Below are positions 23,446 to 32,414 of a stretch of 64,000 bases of DNA, one piece after another. The translations under genes and the position numbers were made by a program. Every line of letters starts with the position of its first letter. Within the stretch, counting starts at the first letter, position 1. The stretch spans positions 4,118,501-4,182,500 of the forward strand of contig NZ_JAGIOR010000001.1 of the NCBI RefSeq assembly GCF_017876795.1. The letters run 5' to 3'. The notes beneath the pieces were generated by a model, which did no database searches, was not told where the DNA came from, and was given only the letters and a program-made list of their open reading frames with translations. The stretch is from Rhizobium leguminosarum. Its GTDB lineage: Bacteria > Pseudomonadota > Alphaproteobacteria > Rhizobiales > Rhizobiaceae.

Positions 23446-24819
23446 ATGAATATCAATCGCTTCCCTCTTCGGGCAGGCCATGCCGCCCGTGCCTTCATCA
23501 ACAACAGCCGCGGCGCAACGATCGCCGAACACGTCGAATCGTTGAACGCGCTGACCGCCCAGGACGCGGGGCGCGTGCTGACCGGCATGCCGCTCGACTA
23601 TGCCGTCAACATCCTCGACCGGCCGGAGCTTCGCAACGCTGCACAGATCCTGGCGCTGATCAGCGCCGAGGACGCTGCACGGCTGTTGCATGGCATGTCC
23701 AACGACCGTGTCGCCGACGTGCTGCTTGAACTCGACGGCGAGACCCGCGCCCGGCTGTTTGCCAGCCTCGACGAGCCGGTGCGCATCGCGATCCAGCACC
23801 TGATGGGCTACCCGCCGCGCACGGCCGGCGGCATCATGACGACGGAATTCGTCAGCGTTCCTGACAGCTGGACCGTCGCCCAGACACTCGACCATGTGCG
23901 CCAGGTCGAACGCTCGCGCGAGACCGTCTACGCCATCTATGTGCTCGACGAGACCAGCCACGCGCTCATGCATGTGGTGACGCTGCGCCGCCTCATCACC
24001 GGCGAGCCGGATGCTTCCATCCTCTCGGTGGCGCAGAAGGGCACGCCCGTTTCGGCCGATCCGCTGATGAAGCAGGAGGATGTCGCCCGGCTGATCCGCA
24101 AACACGACCTGCTCGCTCTGCCGGTCACCGACGAACATGGGCAGGTGCTCGGCATCGTCACGGTCGACGACGTGATCGACACGATGATATCCGACACGAC
24201 GGAAGCGGCCCAGAGGTTCGGCGGCATGGAGGCGCTCGGCCAGCCCTATATGAAGATCGGCTTCGCCGGCATGATCCGCAAGCGCGCCGGCTGGCTCGCC
24301 GCCCTGTTCCTCGGCGAGATGCTGACGGCAAGCGCCATGCAGCATTTCGAAGGCGAGCTGGAAAAGGCCGTGGTGCTGACGCTGTTCATCCCGCTGATCA
24401 TGAGCTCGGGCGGCAATTCCGGTTCGCAGGCGACCTCGCTGATCATCCGGGCCTTAGCGCTCGGCGAGCTGAAGCTTTCGGACTGGTGGAAGGTGCTGCT
24501 GCGCGAACTTCCCACAGGCATCGTGCTCGGCGCGATCCTCGGCCTCGTCGGCTTCATTCGCATCGTCTTCTGGCAGTCGGCCGGCCTCTACGACTACGGC
24601 CCGCACTGGCAGATGGTCGCCATCACGGTGTTTGCCGCCTTGATCGGGATCGTCACCTTCGGCTCGATCTGCGGCTCGATGCTGCCCTTCCTGCTGCAGA
24701 AGCTCCGGCTCGATCCGGCCAGCGCCTCCGCCCCCTTCGTCGCCACGCTGGTCGACGTCACCGGACTCGTCATCTACTTCTCGGTGGCGCTGCTCATCCT
24801 TAGCGGGACGCTGTTGTAG
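23446..24819 (+). CDS. mgtE: Magnesium transporter MgtE
   Basis: Predicted 457-residue Mg2+ channel/transporter. The N domain (about residues 20-135) is superhelical, with repeated patterns such as DAARLLHGMSNDRVADVLLEL. Two CBS domains follow (about 140-260; HDLLALPVTDEHGQVLGIVT). The C-terminal pore domain has five membrane helices, including IPLIMSSGGNSGSQATSLII, whose Gly/Asn-rich loop is typical of the family. In MgtE proteins the N and CBS domains sense cytosolic Mg2+ and close the pore. Length matches the family. The start ATG at 23446 has AAAGG about 10 nt upstream, partly within a predicted helix. Expression may be controlled by the upstream leader. Confidence 0.93.
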   Translation: MNINRFPLRAGHAARAFINNSRGATIAEHVESLNALTAQDAGRVLTGMPLDYAVNILDRPELRNAAQILALISAEDAARLLHGMSNDRVADVLLELDGETRARLFASLDEPVRIAIQHLMGYPPRTAGGIMTTEFVSVPDSWTVAQTLDHVRQVERSRETVYAIYVLDETSHALMHVVTLRRLITGEPDASILSVAQKGTPVSADPLMKQEDVARLIRKHDLLALPVTDEHGQVLGIVTVDDVIDTMISDTTEAAQRFGGMEALGQPYMKIGFAGMIRKRAGWLAALFLGEMLTASAMQHFEGELEKAVVLTLFIPLIMSSGGNSGSQATSLIIRALALGELKLSDWWKVLLRELPTGIVLGAILGLVGFIRIVFWQSAGLYDYGPHWQMVAITVFAALIGIVTFGSICGSMLPFLLQKLRLDPASASAPFVATLVDVTGLVIYFSVALLILSGTLL

Positions 24820-24838
24820 CACCCGCAAATGGCAGCAA

Positions 24839-24866
24839 GCCCGAGGGGATTTATTTTCCCTCGGGC
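24839..24866. terminator. Bidirectional terminator-like hairpin between mgtE and Lrp gene
   Basis: A perfect 9-bp stem, GCCCGAGGG (24839-24847) and CCCTCGGGC (24858-24866), encloses the AT-rich loop GATTTATTTT. It covers the stop codon of the Lrp gene and lies 20 bp after mgtE. Position between convergent genes supports use on both strands; there is no long T-run. Confidence 0.55.
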
Positions 24867-25324
24867 AGCTTCAACGGCCCATGCGTCTTGATGCTGCGGA
24901 TGGCGAAGTTGGAGCGGATGTCGCTGACATTCGGCAGGGTCAACAGCGTTTCTGTCAGAAGCCGCTCGTAGGCGGCGAGATCCTCGACCACTACTTCGGC
25001 GAGGAAATCGGCGGTGCCCGAAATCAGGAAGCAGGAGACGATCTCGGGGATGGCGAGCAACGCCTTCTGCTGCGCCTCTGAATTCTCGCGGCTGTGATGA
25101 ACGACCTTAAATTCGACGAAGACGGTCAGGCCGAGCCCGACCTCCTTGCGGTCGATATCGGCCGTGTAGCCGCGGATGATGCCGGAGCGTTCGAGATTGC
25201 GAATGCGGCGCAGGCAGGGCGACGGCGAAAGGTTCACCTTCTCGGCGATTTCGACATTGGTGGCCCGCGCATCCTCCTGCAGGCACTTCAGGATGGCGAT
25301 ATCGAATTTATCGAGATTTGGCAT
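24851..25324 (-). CDS. Lrp/AsnC family transcriptional regulator
   Basis: Predicted 157-residue DNA-binding regulator. Residues about 5-60 form the AsnC-type winged helix-turn-helix (KFDIAILKCLQEDARATNVE, then NLSPSPCLRRIRNLERSGII). The C-terminal RAM ligand-binding domain includes LGLTVFVEFKVV and CFLISGTADFLAEVVVEDL, where a small amino acid would bind. The ATG at 25324 has AGGAG 8 nt upstream. It is divergent from an EamA exporter with 142 bp between starts, an arrangement typical of Lrp-type regulators that control a neighbouring amino-acid exporter. That target is an inference. Confidence 0.9.
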   Translation of the reverse strand: MPNLDKFDIAILKCLQEDARATNVEIAEKVNLSPSPCLRRIRNLERSGIIRGYTADIDRKEVGLGLTVFVEFKVVHHSRENSEAQQKALLAIPEIVSCFLISGTADFLAEVVVEDLAAYERLLTETLLTLPNVSDIRSNFAIRSIKTHGPLKLPEGK

Positions 25325-25466
25325 TTTCGCGACTCCTGTTGGCGTCGATTGGCAGAAGATTGCGCGTAGCATGATTTTTGAGCCAGAGATAGCAAGGACA
25401 TGCCCTGCCCTCTGGGACTAATCTTTTCTTCGACCGGAAGGCTCCGGACGAGGAAGGGACAGGACG

Positions 25467-26372
25467 ATGACCACCATTGCATTTACGAACGACAAGTCGC
25501 CATCGCAGGCACTGGGTTATGCCGGCGGCACTGTTACCGTACTGATCTGGGCGACATGGTTTCTCGTCACCCGCCACAGCGCCGCAACGCCACTCGGTTC
25601 GATCGACATCGGGCTGATCCGCTTCGGCATTCCGGCACTGGTGCTTTCGCCGGTCTGGCTGAAGACTGGACTTCTGCCGAAGTCCCTGCCGCTGCATCTG
25701 CTGGCGATCATGGTGTCCGGCTCCGGCGCCGTTTTCTTCCTGCTCACCACGCTGGCAATCCATTCGACGCCGGCTGCCTCCTCAGGCATCCTGCTCGGCG
25801 GTTCGATGCCGCTTGCGGCGGCGCTGATCGGCATCGTGCTGTTTGGCGAAAGACCCGATAACACCCGCATCGCCGGGCTGGTCGCAATCGTCGCAGGCGT
25901 GCTGATCCTGCTTACGCACAGCCTTGCAGATGCCTCGCTGCCATGGACAAGCTTCGTGCTGCTGCCGGCCGGCGCCGTATTGTGGGCGAGCTATACCCAT
26001 GCTTTCCGCCGCTCCGGCCTGACGGCCGTGCAGGCGAGCGCGCTGATTGCCGTCTGGTCCCTCCTGATCATGGGCGCGCTTGCCCTCATCTTCGGCATTT
26101 CGCTGCCGCAAGCGCCTCTCCCGGAAATCGGTCTGCAGGTGCTGAGCCAGGGCATTCTTTCCGGCCTCGTCGCCATGCTGGCCTACGGCACCGCCGTCAG
26201 AACGCTCGGCGGAACTCAGGCCGCCGCCTTCACGGCGCTGACGCCGGTACTGGCAACGCTTGGCGGCGGCTTGCTGCTTGGCGAACCGATCGGCCTGACG
26301 GAAATCAGCGCTGCCGTGGTCACCGGCATCGGCGTTGCGCTTTCTACGGGGATCGCCGCCCAGCGCCGCTGA
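25467..26372 (+). CDS. EamA/DMT family transporter
   Basis: Predicted 301-residue inner-membrane protein with ten hydrophobic helices in two EamA repeats (about residues 17-145 and 157-295). Recognisable segments are WATWFLVTRHSAATPLGSID, a first-repeat end reading LFGERPDNTRIAGLVAIVAG, and a second-repeat end reading LLGEPIGLTEISAAVVTGIG. DMT proteins of this kind export amino acids or other metabolites. The adjacent divergent Lrp-type regulator suggests an amino acid or similar ligand. The ATG at 25467 follows GGACAGGACG. Confidence 0.85.
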   Translation: MTTIAFTNDKSPSQALGYAGGTVTVLIWATWFLVTRHSAATPLGSIDIGLIRFGIPALVLSPVWLKTGLLPKSLPLHLLAIMVSGSGAVFFLLTTLAIHSTPAASSGILLGGSMPLAAALIGIVLFGERPDNTRIAGLVAIVAGVLILLTHSLADASLPWTSFVLLPAGAVLWASYTHAFRRSGLTAVQASALIAVWSLLIMGALALIFGISLPQAPLPEIGLQVLSQGILSGLVAMLAYGTAVRTLGGTQAAAFTALTPVLATLGGGLLLGEPIGLTEISAAVVTGIGVALSTGIAAQRR

Positions 26373-26396
26373 CCGCCAGCCCGGATCAAAAACGTC

Positions 26397-26433
26397 GAAA
26401 GCCGCCGTCAGCCATCGCTGCGGCGGCTCTTTC
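26397..26433. terminator. Terminator-like hairpin between EamA and L,D-transpeptidase genes
   Basis: GCCGCCG (26401-26407) pairs with CGGCGGC (26421-26427), flanked by GAAA on the left and TCTTTC on the right that can extend the stem and supply a short U-rich tail. It lies 25 bp after the EamA stop, between convergent genes. Confidence 0.55.
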
Positions 26434-26454
26434 AATCAACGTGATTTTGCTCGC

Positions 26455-27069
26455 TCAAGCCTGGATGACGACGACCCTGGCGCCGACTTCGGCACGGCCA
26501 TAGAGGTCGATCACGTCGTGGTTCATCATGCGGATACAGCCGCTCGACATGGCGAGCCCGATCGATTGCGGCTGGTTCGTGCCATGAATGCGGAAATGCG
26601 TGTCGCCGCCGCCGCGATAGAGATACATCGCCCGTGCGCCCAGCGGGTTGTTCGGACCGCCCGGCATGCCGCCGGCGAGCTTGCGATAGCGCTCTTCGCG
26701 ACGCTGCATGTTTTCGGTCGGCGTCCAGTTCGGCCACTCGGCCTTGCGGCCGATATAGGCGTCGCCGGCAAATGCCAGCCCCTCGCGACCGACGCCGACG
26801 CCGTACCGCACCGCCCTGCCATCGCCGAGCACGTAGTAGGCGCGGCGTGCAGGTGTGTCGACGATCACGGTGCCGGCCGCATGGGTGGTTTCGTAGGCCA
26901 CTTCCTGACGGCGGAGTTCCGGCTTGATCTTGTCGATCGGCACCTGCCTCAACGGGAATTTTTCATCCGGAAGTGCAGCGTAATTCGTCTGGCTGTTCAG
27001 GCCGGTCGAAGAGCAGCCGGCGACAAATAGCGGCAGAGCGATCAAGAAGCCCCGGCGAGAGATCGTCAT
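26455..27069 (-). CDS. L,D-transpeptidase (YkuD) lipoprotein
   Basis: Predicted 204-residue envelope enzyme. An Arg-Arg start (MTISRRGFLI) and the lipobox LFVAGC, with Cys19, indicate a lipoprotein. The YkuD domain spans about residues 65-203, with His162 in FRIHGTNQPQSIG and catalytic Cys178 in SSGCIRM, the HxG...SxGC(I/V)R pattern. Such enzymes form 3-3 peptidoglycan cross-links or attach proteins to peptidoglycan, both relevant in Rhizobiales, which encode many paralogues. AAGGA lies 7 nt before the ATG. It appears to be a single-gene unit. Confidence 0.9.
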   Translation of the reverse strand: MTISRRGFLIALPLFVAGCSSTGLNSQTNYAALPDEKFPLRQVPIDKIKPELRRQEVAYETTHAAGTVIVDTPARRAYYVLGDGRAVRYGVGVGREGLAFAGDAYIGRKAEWPNWTPTENMQRREERYRKLAGGMPGGPNNPLGARAMYLYRGGGDTHFRIHGTNQPQSIGLAMSSGCIRMMNHDVIDLYGRAEVGARVVVIQA

Positions 27070-27205
27070 GAATGTGTCCTTAGTGCGTCAACACGATGTC
27101 GCAAGCTAAGGAAATTATGGTTAACGAACGGCTAACGACCGCCCGCCGCAAGCGATCCTGAAGGCGTCACCACGCAAAAATTGTCGACGGCGGGGACAAT
27201 CTGCC

Positions 27206-28870
27206 TCACATATTCGGATAGACCGGCCCCTCGCCGCCCTGCGGCGGCACCCAGTTGATGTTCTGATTGGGGTCCTTGATGTCGCAGGTCTTGCAGTGCA
27301 CGCAGTTCTGGGCGTTGATGACGAAGGTCTCCTCACCATCCTTCTCCACCCACTCATAGACCCCGGCCGGACAGTAACGTGTCGACGGGCCGGCATAGAT
27401 ATCGTGCTCCGAACGTTTCTGCAGTCCCATGTCCATGACCTGAAGATGCACCGGCTGGTCCTCCTCGTGATTGGTGTTCGACAGGAACACCGAGGACAGG
27501 CGGTCGAAGGTCAAGACGCCATCCGGCTTCGGATAGGCGATCGGCTTGTGCTGCGCGGCCGGCTCGAGCGACTGCGCATCGGTCTTGCCGTGTTTCAGCG
27601 TGCCGAAGAACGAGAAGCCGAACAGCGTATTGGTCCACATGTCGAGACCGCCGAGCGCCACGCCGAGCGCCGTGCCGAACTTCGACCACAGCGGCTTGAC
27701 GTTGCGCACCCGCTTCAGATCCTTGCCGATGTCGCCCTTACGCCATTCGTTTTCGATCTCGACCACCTCGTCATGGCTGCGGCCGGATTCGATTGCGGCG
27801 GCGACCTTCTCGGCTGCTAGCATGCCCGACAGCACCGCATTGTGGCTGCCCTTGATGCGCGGCACGTTGACGAGACCGGCCGAACAGCCGATCAGCGCCC
27901 CGCCGGGGAAGGAGAGCTTCGGCACCGACTGGTAACCGCCCTCGGTGATGGCGCGCGCCCCATAGGAGAGCCGCTTGCCGCCCTCGAAGGTCCCGCGGAT
28001 CGCTGGATGGGTCTTGAAGCGCTGAAATTCCTCGAAGGGATAAAGATAGGGGTTCTTGTAGTTGAGGTGGACGACGAAGCCGACGGCGACCAGATTATCC
28101 TCGAGGTGATAGAGGAAGGAACCGCCGCCGGTCTTCATCCCCAGCGGCCAGCCGAAGGAATGCTGCACCAGGCCCGGCTTATGGTTCTCCGGCTTGACCT
28201 GCCAGAGTTCCTTGATGCCGATGCCGAATTTTTGCGGTTCGCGATCCTTTTGCAGATCGAATTTGGCGATCAGCTGCTTGGCAAGCGAGCCGCGCACGCC
28301 CTCGCCGATCAGCACATATTTGCCTGTTAATTCCATGCCGCGGGTATAGTTCGGGCCGGGTTCGCCATTCTTCTCGATGCCCATGTCGCCGGTGGCAACG
28401 CCGATGACCGCGCCCTCGTCATTGTAGAGCACTTCGGTAGCGGCAAAGCCCGGATAGATCTCGACGCCGAGTTCTTCCGCCTTGGTCGCGAGCCAGCGAC
28501 AGACGAGCCCGAGCGAGACGATGTAGTTGCCGTGATTGTTCATCAAGGGCGGCATCAGCACATTCGGCAAGCGGATCGAGCCGGCCGGGCCGAGCAGCAG
28601 GAAGTGGTCTGCTGTGACCTCGGTCTTGAAGGGATGGTCACTCTCTTCACGCCAGCCGGGCAGCAGCCGGTCGATGCCGATCGGATCGACGACGGCGCCG
28701 GAGAGGATGTGGGCGCCGACTTCCGAGCCCTTCTCCAGCACGACGACCGAAAGCTCCGGATTGACCTGCTTCAGCCGGATCGCCGCAGAAAGACCGGCCG
28801 GACCGGCGCCGACGATCACCACGTCGAATTCCATGCTCTCGCGTTCGGGCAGCTCAGTCGTCTCGGTCAT
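27206..28870 (-). CDS. Electron transfer flavoprotein-ubiquinone oxidoreductase
   Basis: Predicted 554-residue inner-membrane-associated flavoprotein that passes electrons from reduced ETF, fed by acyl-CoA and amino-acid dehydrogenases, to ubiquinone. The FAD-binding motif VVIVGAGPAGLSAAIRL lies near residues 17-33. The middle part includes the quinone/membrane region (GGGSFLYHLEDNLVAVGFVV), and KRLSYGARAITEGGYQS follows. The C-terminal 4Fe-4S cluster is built from Cys in TRYCPAGVYEW and NAQNCVHCKTCDIKDP. Length and motif order match bacterial and mitochondrial ETF-QO. It is not next to etfAB. FixC is a shorter paralogue. Confidence 0.95.
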   Translation of the reverse strand: MTETTELPERESMEFDVVIVGAGPAGLSAAIRLKQVNPELSVVVLEKGSEVGAHILSGAVVDPIGIDRLLPGWREESDHPFKTEVTADHFLLLGPAGSIRLPNVLMPPLMNNHGNYIVSLGLVCRWLATKAEELGVEIYPGFAATEVLYNDEGAVIGVATGDMGIEKNGEPGPNYTRGMELTGKYVLIGEGVRGSLAKQLIAKFDLQKDREPQKFGIGIKELWQVKPENHKPGLVQHSFGWPLGMKTGGGSFLYHLEDNLVAVGFVVHLNYKNPYLYPFEEFQRFKTHPAIRGTFEGGKRLSYGARAITEGGYQSVPKLSFPGGALIGCSAGLVNVPRIKGSHNAVLSGMLAAEKVAAAIESGRSHDEVVEIENEWRKGDIGKDLKRVRNVKPLWSKFGTALGVALGGLDMWTNTLFGFSFFGTLKHGKTDAQSLEPAAQHKPIAYPKPDGVLTFDRLSSVFLSNTNHEEDQPVHLQVMDMGLQKRSEHDIYAGPSTRYCPAGVYEWVEKDGEETFVINAQNCVHCKTCDIKDPNQNINWVPPQGGEGPVYPNM

Positions 28871-29122
28871 TCACTCGTCTCCGCTTGGCGGCACGCGGCC
28901 GTCATCCCGTCATAGGCACTTTCTTGTCAAAACGAGAAAGCGTTGTCGAGCCGGGATACGACAGCCAATCTTCAATTCGCACAATGATACGCCGTGCGCG
29001 CGAGAATTATATGACGTTTACGTCAACGTCAATTATCAAACGACGCCGAACCAATCACGCGCCCTTCCCTTTTCCGCCGCATGCGCCTTATACATCGCTC
29101 GAAGATATTGGAGGAAACGATC

Positions 29123-29911
29123 ATGGATCTCGGCATCGAAGGCAAGCGGGCGCTCGTCCTCGCCTCCTCGCGTGGCCTTGGACTGGGCATCGCCACAGCA
29201 CTGGCACGCGAAGGCGCAAATGTGCTGCTCTGCGGGCGCAGCGGCGAGCAGCTGGAGGCCAACTGCAAGGCAATCAATGCCGAAGGCAACGGCCGGGCCG
29301 ACTGGATCTGGGCCGATCTCGGGGATGAACGCTTCGTCGAGACGACGACGGCGGCGGTGAACGAAAAATTCGGCGGGCTCGATATCCTCGTCAACAATAC
29401 CGGCGGGCCGAAGCCCGGCACGACCGAGGACATGACGGGTGAAAAGCTCGAGACCTATTTTATCTCCATGGTCGCCCGCGTGATCACGCTGACCAATGCG
29501 CTGCTGCCCGGCATGAAGGCGCAGGGCTGGGGCCGCATCCTGACGGTCGCCTCCTCAGGGGTGATCGAACCGATCGCCAATCTGGCTTTGTCGAATACGC
29601 TGCGCCCGGCACTTGCCGGCTGGAGCAAGACGCTTGCCTCCGAAGTGGGCGGCTTCGGCGTTACCACCAACCTGCTCTTGCCGGGCAGCATCCTGACCGC
29701 GAGGCTCGACGATCTCGACGGGGCGGCGGCAAAGCGGACGGGCAAGAGCCTCGAAGACATCCGTACCGACAAGGAAGCGCGCATTCCGGTCGGCCGCTAT
29801 GGCAGGGTGGAGGAATTTGCCGCAACGGCTGCCTTCCTGTGCAGCCAGCCGGCAAGCTACATCACCGGCTCGCTGATCCGCTGCGACGGCGGCGCGGCGC
29901 GATCCGTCTAA
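29123..29911 (+). CDS. SDR-fold oxidoreductase lacking canonical catalytic Tyr/Lys
   Basis: Predicted 262-residue Rossmann-fold protein of the short-chain dehydrogenase family. The N-terminal nucleotide site reads LASSRGLGLGIATALAREGA, and LVNNTGGPKPG replaces the usual NNAG. The active-site Ser is plausible (VASSGVIEPI), but the YxxxK motif is absent: the position reads NLALSNTLRPALAGW, with Ser for Tyr and Arg for Lys. This resembles a 3-oxoacyl-ACP-reductase-like SDR subgroup with altered active sites. The ATG at 29123 has GGAGG 8 nt upstream. It is convergent with the kinase-like gene, with 10 bp between stops. Enzymatic activity is uncertain. Confidence 0.8.
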   Translation: MDLGIEGKRALVLASSRGLGLGIATALAREGANVLLCGRSGEQLEANCKAINAEGNGRADWIWADLGDERFVETTTAAVNEKFGGLDILVNNTGGPKPGTTEDMTGEKLETYFISMVARVITLTNALLPGMKAQGWGRILTVASSGVIEPIANLALSNTLRPALAGWSKTLASEVGGFGVTTNLLLPGSILTARLDDLDGAAAKRTGKSLEDIRTDKEARIPVGRYGRVEEFAATAAFLCSQPASYITGSLIRCDGGAARSV

Positions 29912-29921
29912 CAGTTTCGCT

Positions 29922-30800
29922 TCAGCCGACGTGGACGGCCCCCGCCCACGTCGCAGCACTTCGGATCATCTGTTCGAGGTAGGCCGGATCGTCGGCAAAT
30001 TCGGCGAGCTCGGAGAGACGATGGAAGCCCGTCAGGATCGCAATGCGCGGCCGGTCGAGCGGGCGTCCGGTCAGCATTTCATAGGCCGACACGATGCGAG
30101 CGGTGAGATCGGGCGAGATGAAGTTCGAGTAGATGAATTCCTGGTGCAACGGACCGAAGCCCGATTCGGCAAAATCGTAGATGCCGTTGAGCCTCCCTTG
30201 CCTATGGTCGAAGGCCATGTTCCAGCCATGACCGCCAAAGAAGCCGTAGATGTTGCCATGGGGATCAGGCGGCAAGGTTTCGAAATCGGATATAATAGCC
30301 TGCGCAAAGCTCCTGATGTCGGGCGGCAGCAGCGGCAAGGCCTTGGTTCGCACCGCGTCCGGCGATTGCCAGGGCTGGATCGGCCCGGCGCCAGCCGACC
30401 GCATGCGATCGGCATCGAGCACGTGCAGCTCGGCGTAAAAACGCGCAAGATCATCCGCGAGGCGCCGACGATAACTCTCGCCAAGCGCATCGTAATCCTC
30501 GGCAATGAGATGTTCGCCCTCGAGCTTGGCATGGCTGGAGAAGATCGGCGGCCCGTCGTGAATGCGCATGTCTGGAACCGCCATCGACAGCGACGGCCTG
30601 ATGATGTCGAGCAAAGCGGCTTCCTTGACAAGCGCTCTTTCCGCGCCTGAATGGCGGGGAAATTTGAAGATCAGCGTGTCGTCAACGTCGACGGCAAGCG
30701 AGTCCCAACTCTTCGCCGCCAGCTTGAAGACGGAGGCCGTGAGTTTGGGAAACACGCTTATGATGAGAGAGCGAAATTCGCTGGCGTTCAACTCGGTCAT
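29922..30800 (-). CDS. APH-family phosphotransferase-like protein
   Basis: Predicted 292-residue kinase-fold protein. The N lobe holds DDTLIFKFPRHSGAERALVKE (Lys of the ATP site, Glu partner). The C lobe has PDPHGNIYGFFGGHGWNMAF in the position of the catalytic loop and LNGIYDFAESGFG in place of the metal-binding I-D-W/F-E motif. The catalytic HxD loop is not canonical (HGWN), so activity is uncertain. Family members phosphorylate aminoglycosides, choline, homoserine or sugars; no substrate can be deduced. The ATG at 30800 has CAGG 5 nt upstream; the longer start at 30908 adds an Arg-rich leader that is unlikely to be translated. Confidence 0.7.
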   Translation of the reverse strand: MTELNASEFRSLIISVFPKLTASVFKLAAKSWDSLAVDVDDTLIFKFPRHSGAERALVKEAALLDIIRPSLSMAVPDMRIHDGPPIFSSHAKLEGEHLIAEDYDALGESYRRRLADDLARFYAELHVLDADRMRSAGAGPIQPWQSPDAVRTKALPLLPPDIRSFAQAIISDFETLPPDPHGNIYGFFGGHGWNMAFDHRQGRLNGIYDFAESGFGPLHQEFIYSNFISPDLTARIVSAYEMLTGRPLDRPRIAILTGFHRLSELAEFADDPAYLEQMIRSAATWAGAVHVG

Positions 30801-31091
30801 GACGACCTGCCTTCCCTGGTTTTCCGCATTCCTCCCGCGCCATCGACGGATTGCGGGCTGATATCGTCTTCTCGCGAAGGGCCTCCCGCCGCAGCCGTCA
30901 AACGGCAATCGGGTACATTCCGCCTATATTAGTATAGTTTGAATATTACGGAATATTCATTACAAAAATTTAAGCCGTTATAACCACTTAGTGATTGCGA
31001 CCCGGCAATTATGTCTTTTTTGCGCCGCAATATAAGCGGCTCAATCGGAGCATAAAATTCGCAAACCCGTTCAACACCCGGTCTGTCGCCC

Positions 31092-32414
31092 ATGAAGAAA
31101 TTTTGGATCACCGTCAGCGTTATCGCAGTTGCCGCCGTCGGCGTCTGGCAATTCGGGAATCTGATCCCCTATGCCGCTCGCATTCCCACCCTCTCGCAGT
31201 TCATAAAGCAGCCGGCCGGCAGCAATGGCGGCGGGCAGCAAGCACAGGGCGACCAGGCGCAGGCCGACCAAGGGCAGGCCGATCAAGCGCCGAACGGTGG
31301 GCAACATCAGGGCGGCGGGCGCAGACGCGGCGGCGGTGGCCCGACTGTCGTCAAAACAGTCGCAGCGGTGAAAACCACGTTGCCGACGGATGTGACGGCG
31401 ACCGGCTGGGCCGATGCCGATGACAACACGACCATTGCCGCACAGGAACAGGGCCTGATCGTCAGCATCGATGCGCAGGATGGGGCGACCGTCAAAACCG
31501 GCGACCTGATCGCCAAGCTGGACGGGCGGACGGCCAAGGCAGCGGTCGACAAGGACAATGCGATGATCGTGCGCGACACCGCCACCCTTTCGGAGGCCGA
31601 GACCGCATTGACGCGCGCGCGCGATCTCTTCGACCAGAAGGCGGGCACCCAGCAGAGCCTCGACCAGGCGGTCGCCGCCCGTGATACCGCCGCAGCCACT
31701 GTTGACGCCGACAAAGCATCGCTTGTCTCCGATCAGGTCATTCTCGAGCACACCGACATTCGCGCGCCCTTCGATGGCCGGCTCGGCGATATCGCCGTCA
31801 GCAAAGGCGCTTTCCTCAGTGCCGGCGCGGCAATCGTCACCATCGCCAAATACGACCCGATCTATATAAAATTCCACCTGCAGGAGCGCTACCTGCGCAC
31901 GTTGAAAAGTGCTCTGGCAGCCGGTCCGGTCGCGGTCAGCACGGTTCCCAAATCCACCAAGGGACAGGTCCGAAAGGGCGAGATCAGCTTCTACGACAAC
32001 ACGGTCGATACCGCCTCGGGCACGATCCTCGCCAAGGCGAAATTCGAGAATGCCTCCGGCGCGCTCTGGCCCGGCCAGTCGGTCAATATCGTGGTGCATT
32101 TCAACAATGACGAACAGCAGGTGGTGGTGCCGACGGTTGCCGTCAGTCCCGGCCCGGAGGGGTTCTTCGCCTTCGTCGCCAAGGACGGCAAATCGCATCT
32201 GACGCCGGTCACCGTCGCCCGCGCAAATGGCGGCTTCACCGCTATCGAATCGGGCCTTTCGGCAGGCGACCACGTCGTCGTCGAGGGCCAGGGCCAGCTC
32301 AGCGATCAGCAGGCGATCAACGAGCAGTTCGACGAAAAGGCGCTCGATGTCGCGTCCGCCGAAGAGCCTCGGCAGCAACAGTCCGAGACGATCGCGGCGG
32401 GAGCTCAGCAATGA
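31092..32414 (+). CDS. RND efflux periplasmic adaptor (membrane fusion protein)
   Basis: Predicted 440-residue HlyD/AcrA-type adaptor. A single N-terminal membrane anchor (MKKFWITVSVIAVAAVGVW) is followed by a low-complexity Gln/Gly-rich linker (about residues 45-78) ending in RRRGGGG. Next come the lipoyl half-motif (QEQGLIVSIDAQDGATVKTG), a helical hairpin (about 145-215), the second lipoyl half (IRAPFDGRLGDIAVSKGAFL) and beta-barrel domains. It links the inner-membrane pump to an outer-membrane channel that is not encoded here. Its stop overlaps the pump gene start by ATGA. The upstream 290 bp is AT-rich near 30930-31000 and probably holds the promoter. Confidence 0.9.
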   Translation: MKKFWITVSVIAVAAVGVWQFGNLIPYAARIPTLSQFIKQPAGSNGGGQQAQGDQAQADQGQADQAPNGGQHQGGGRRRGGGGPTVVKTVAAVKTTLPTDVTATGWADADDNTTIAAQEQGLIVSIDAQDGATVKTGDLIAKLDGRTAKAAVDKDNAMIVRDTATLSEAETALTRARDLFDQKAGTQQSLDQAVAARDTAAATVDADKASLVSDQVILEHTDIRAPFDGRLGDIAVSKGAFLSAGAAIVTIAKYDPIYIKFHLQERYLRTLKSALAAGPVAVSTVPKSTKGQVRKGEISFYDNTVDTASGTILAKAKFENASGALWPGQSVNIVVHFNNDEQQVVVPTVAVSPGPEGFFAFVAKDGKSHLTPVTVARANGGFTAIESGLSAGDHVVVEGQGQLSDQQAINEQFDEKALDVASAEEPRQQQSETIAAGAQQ

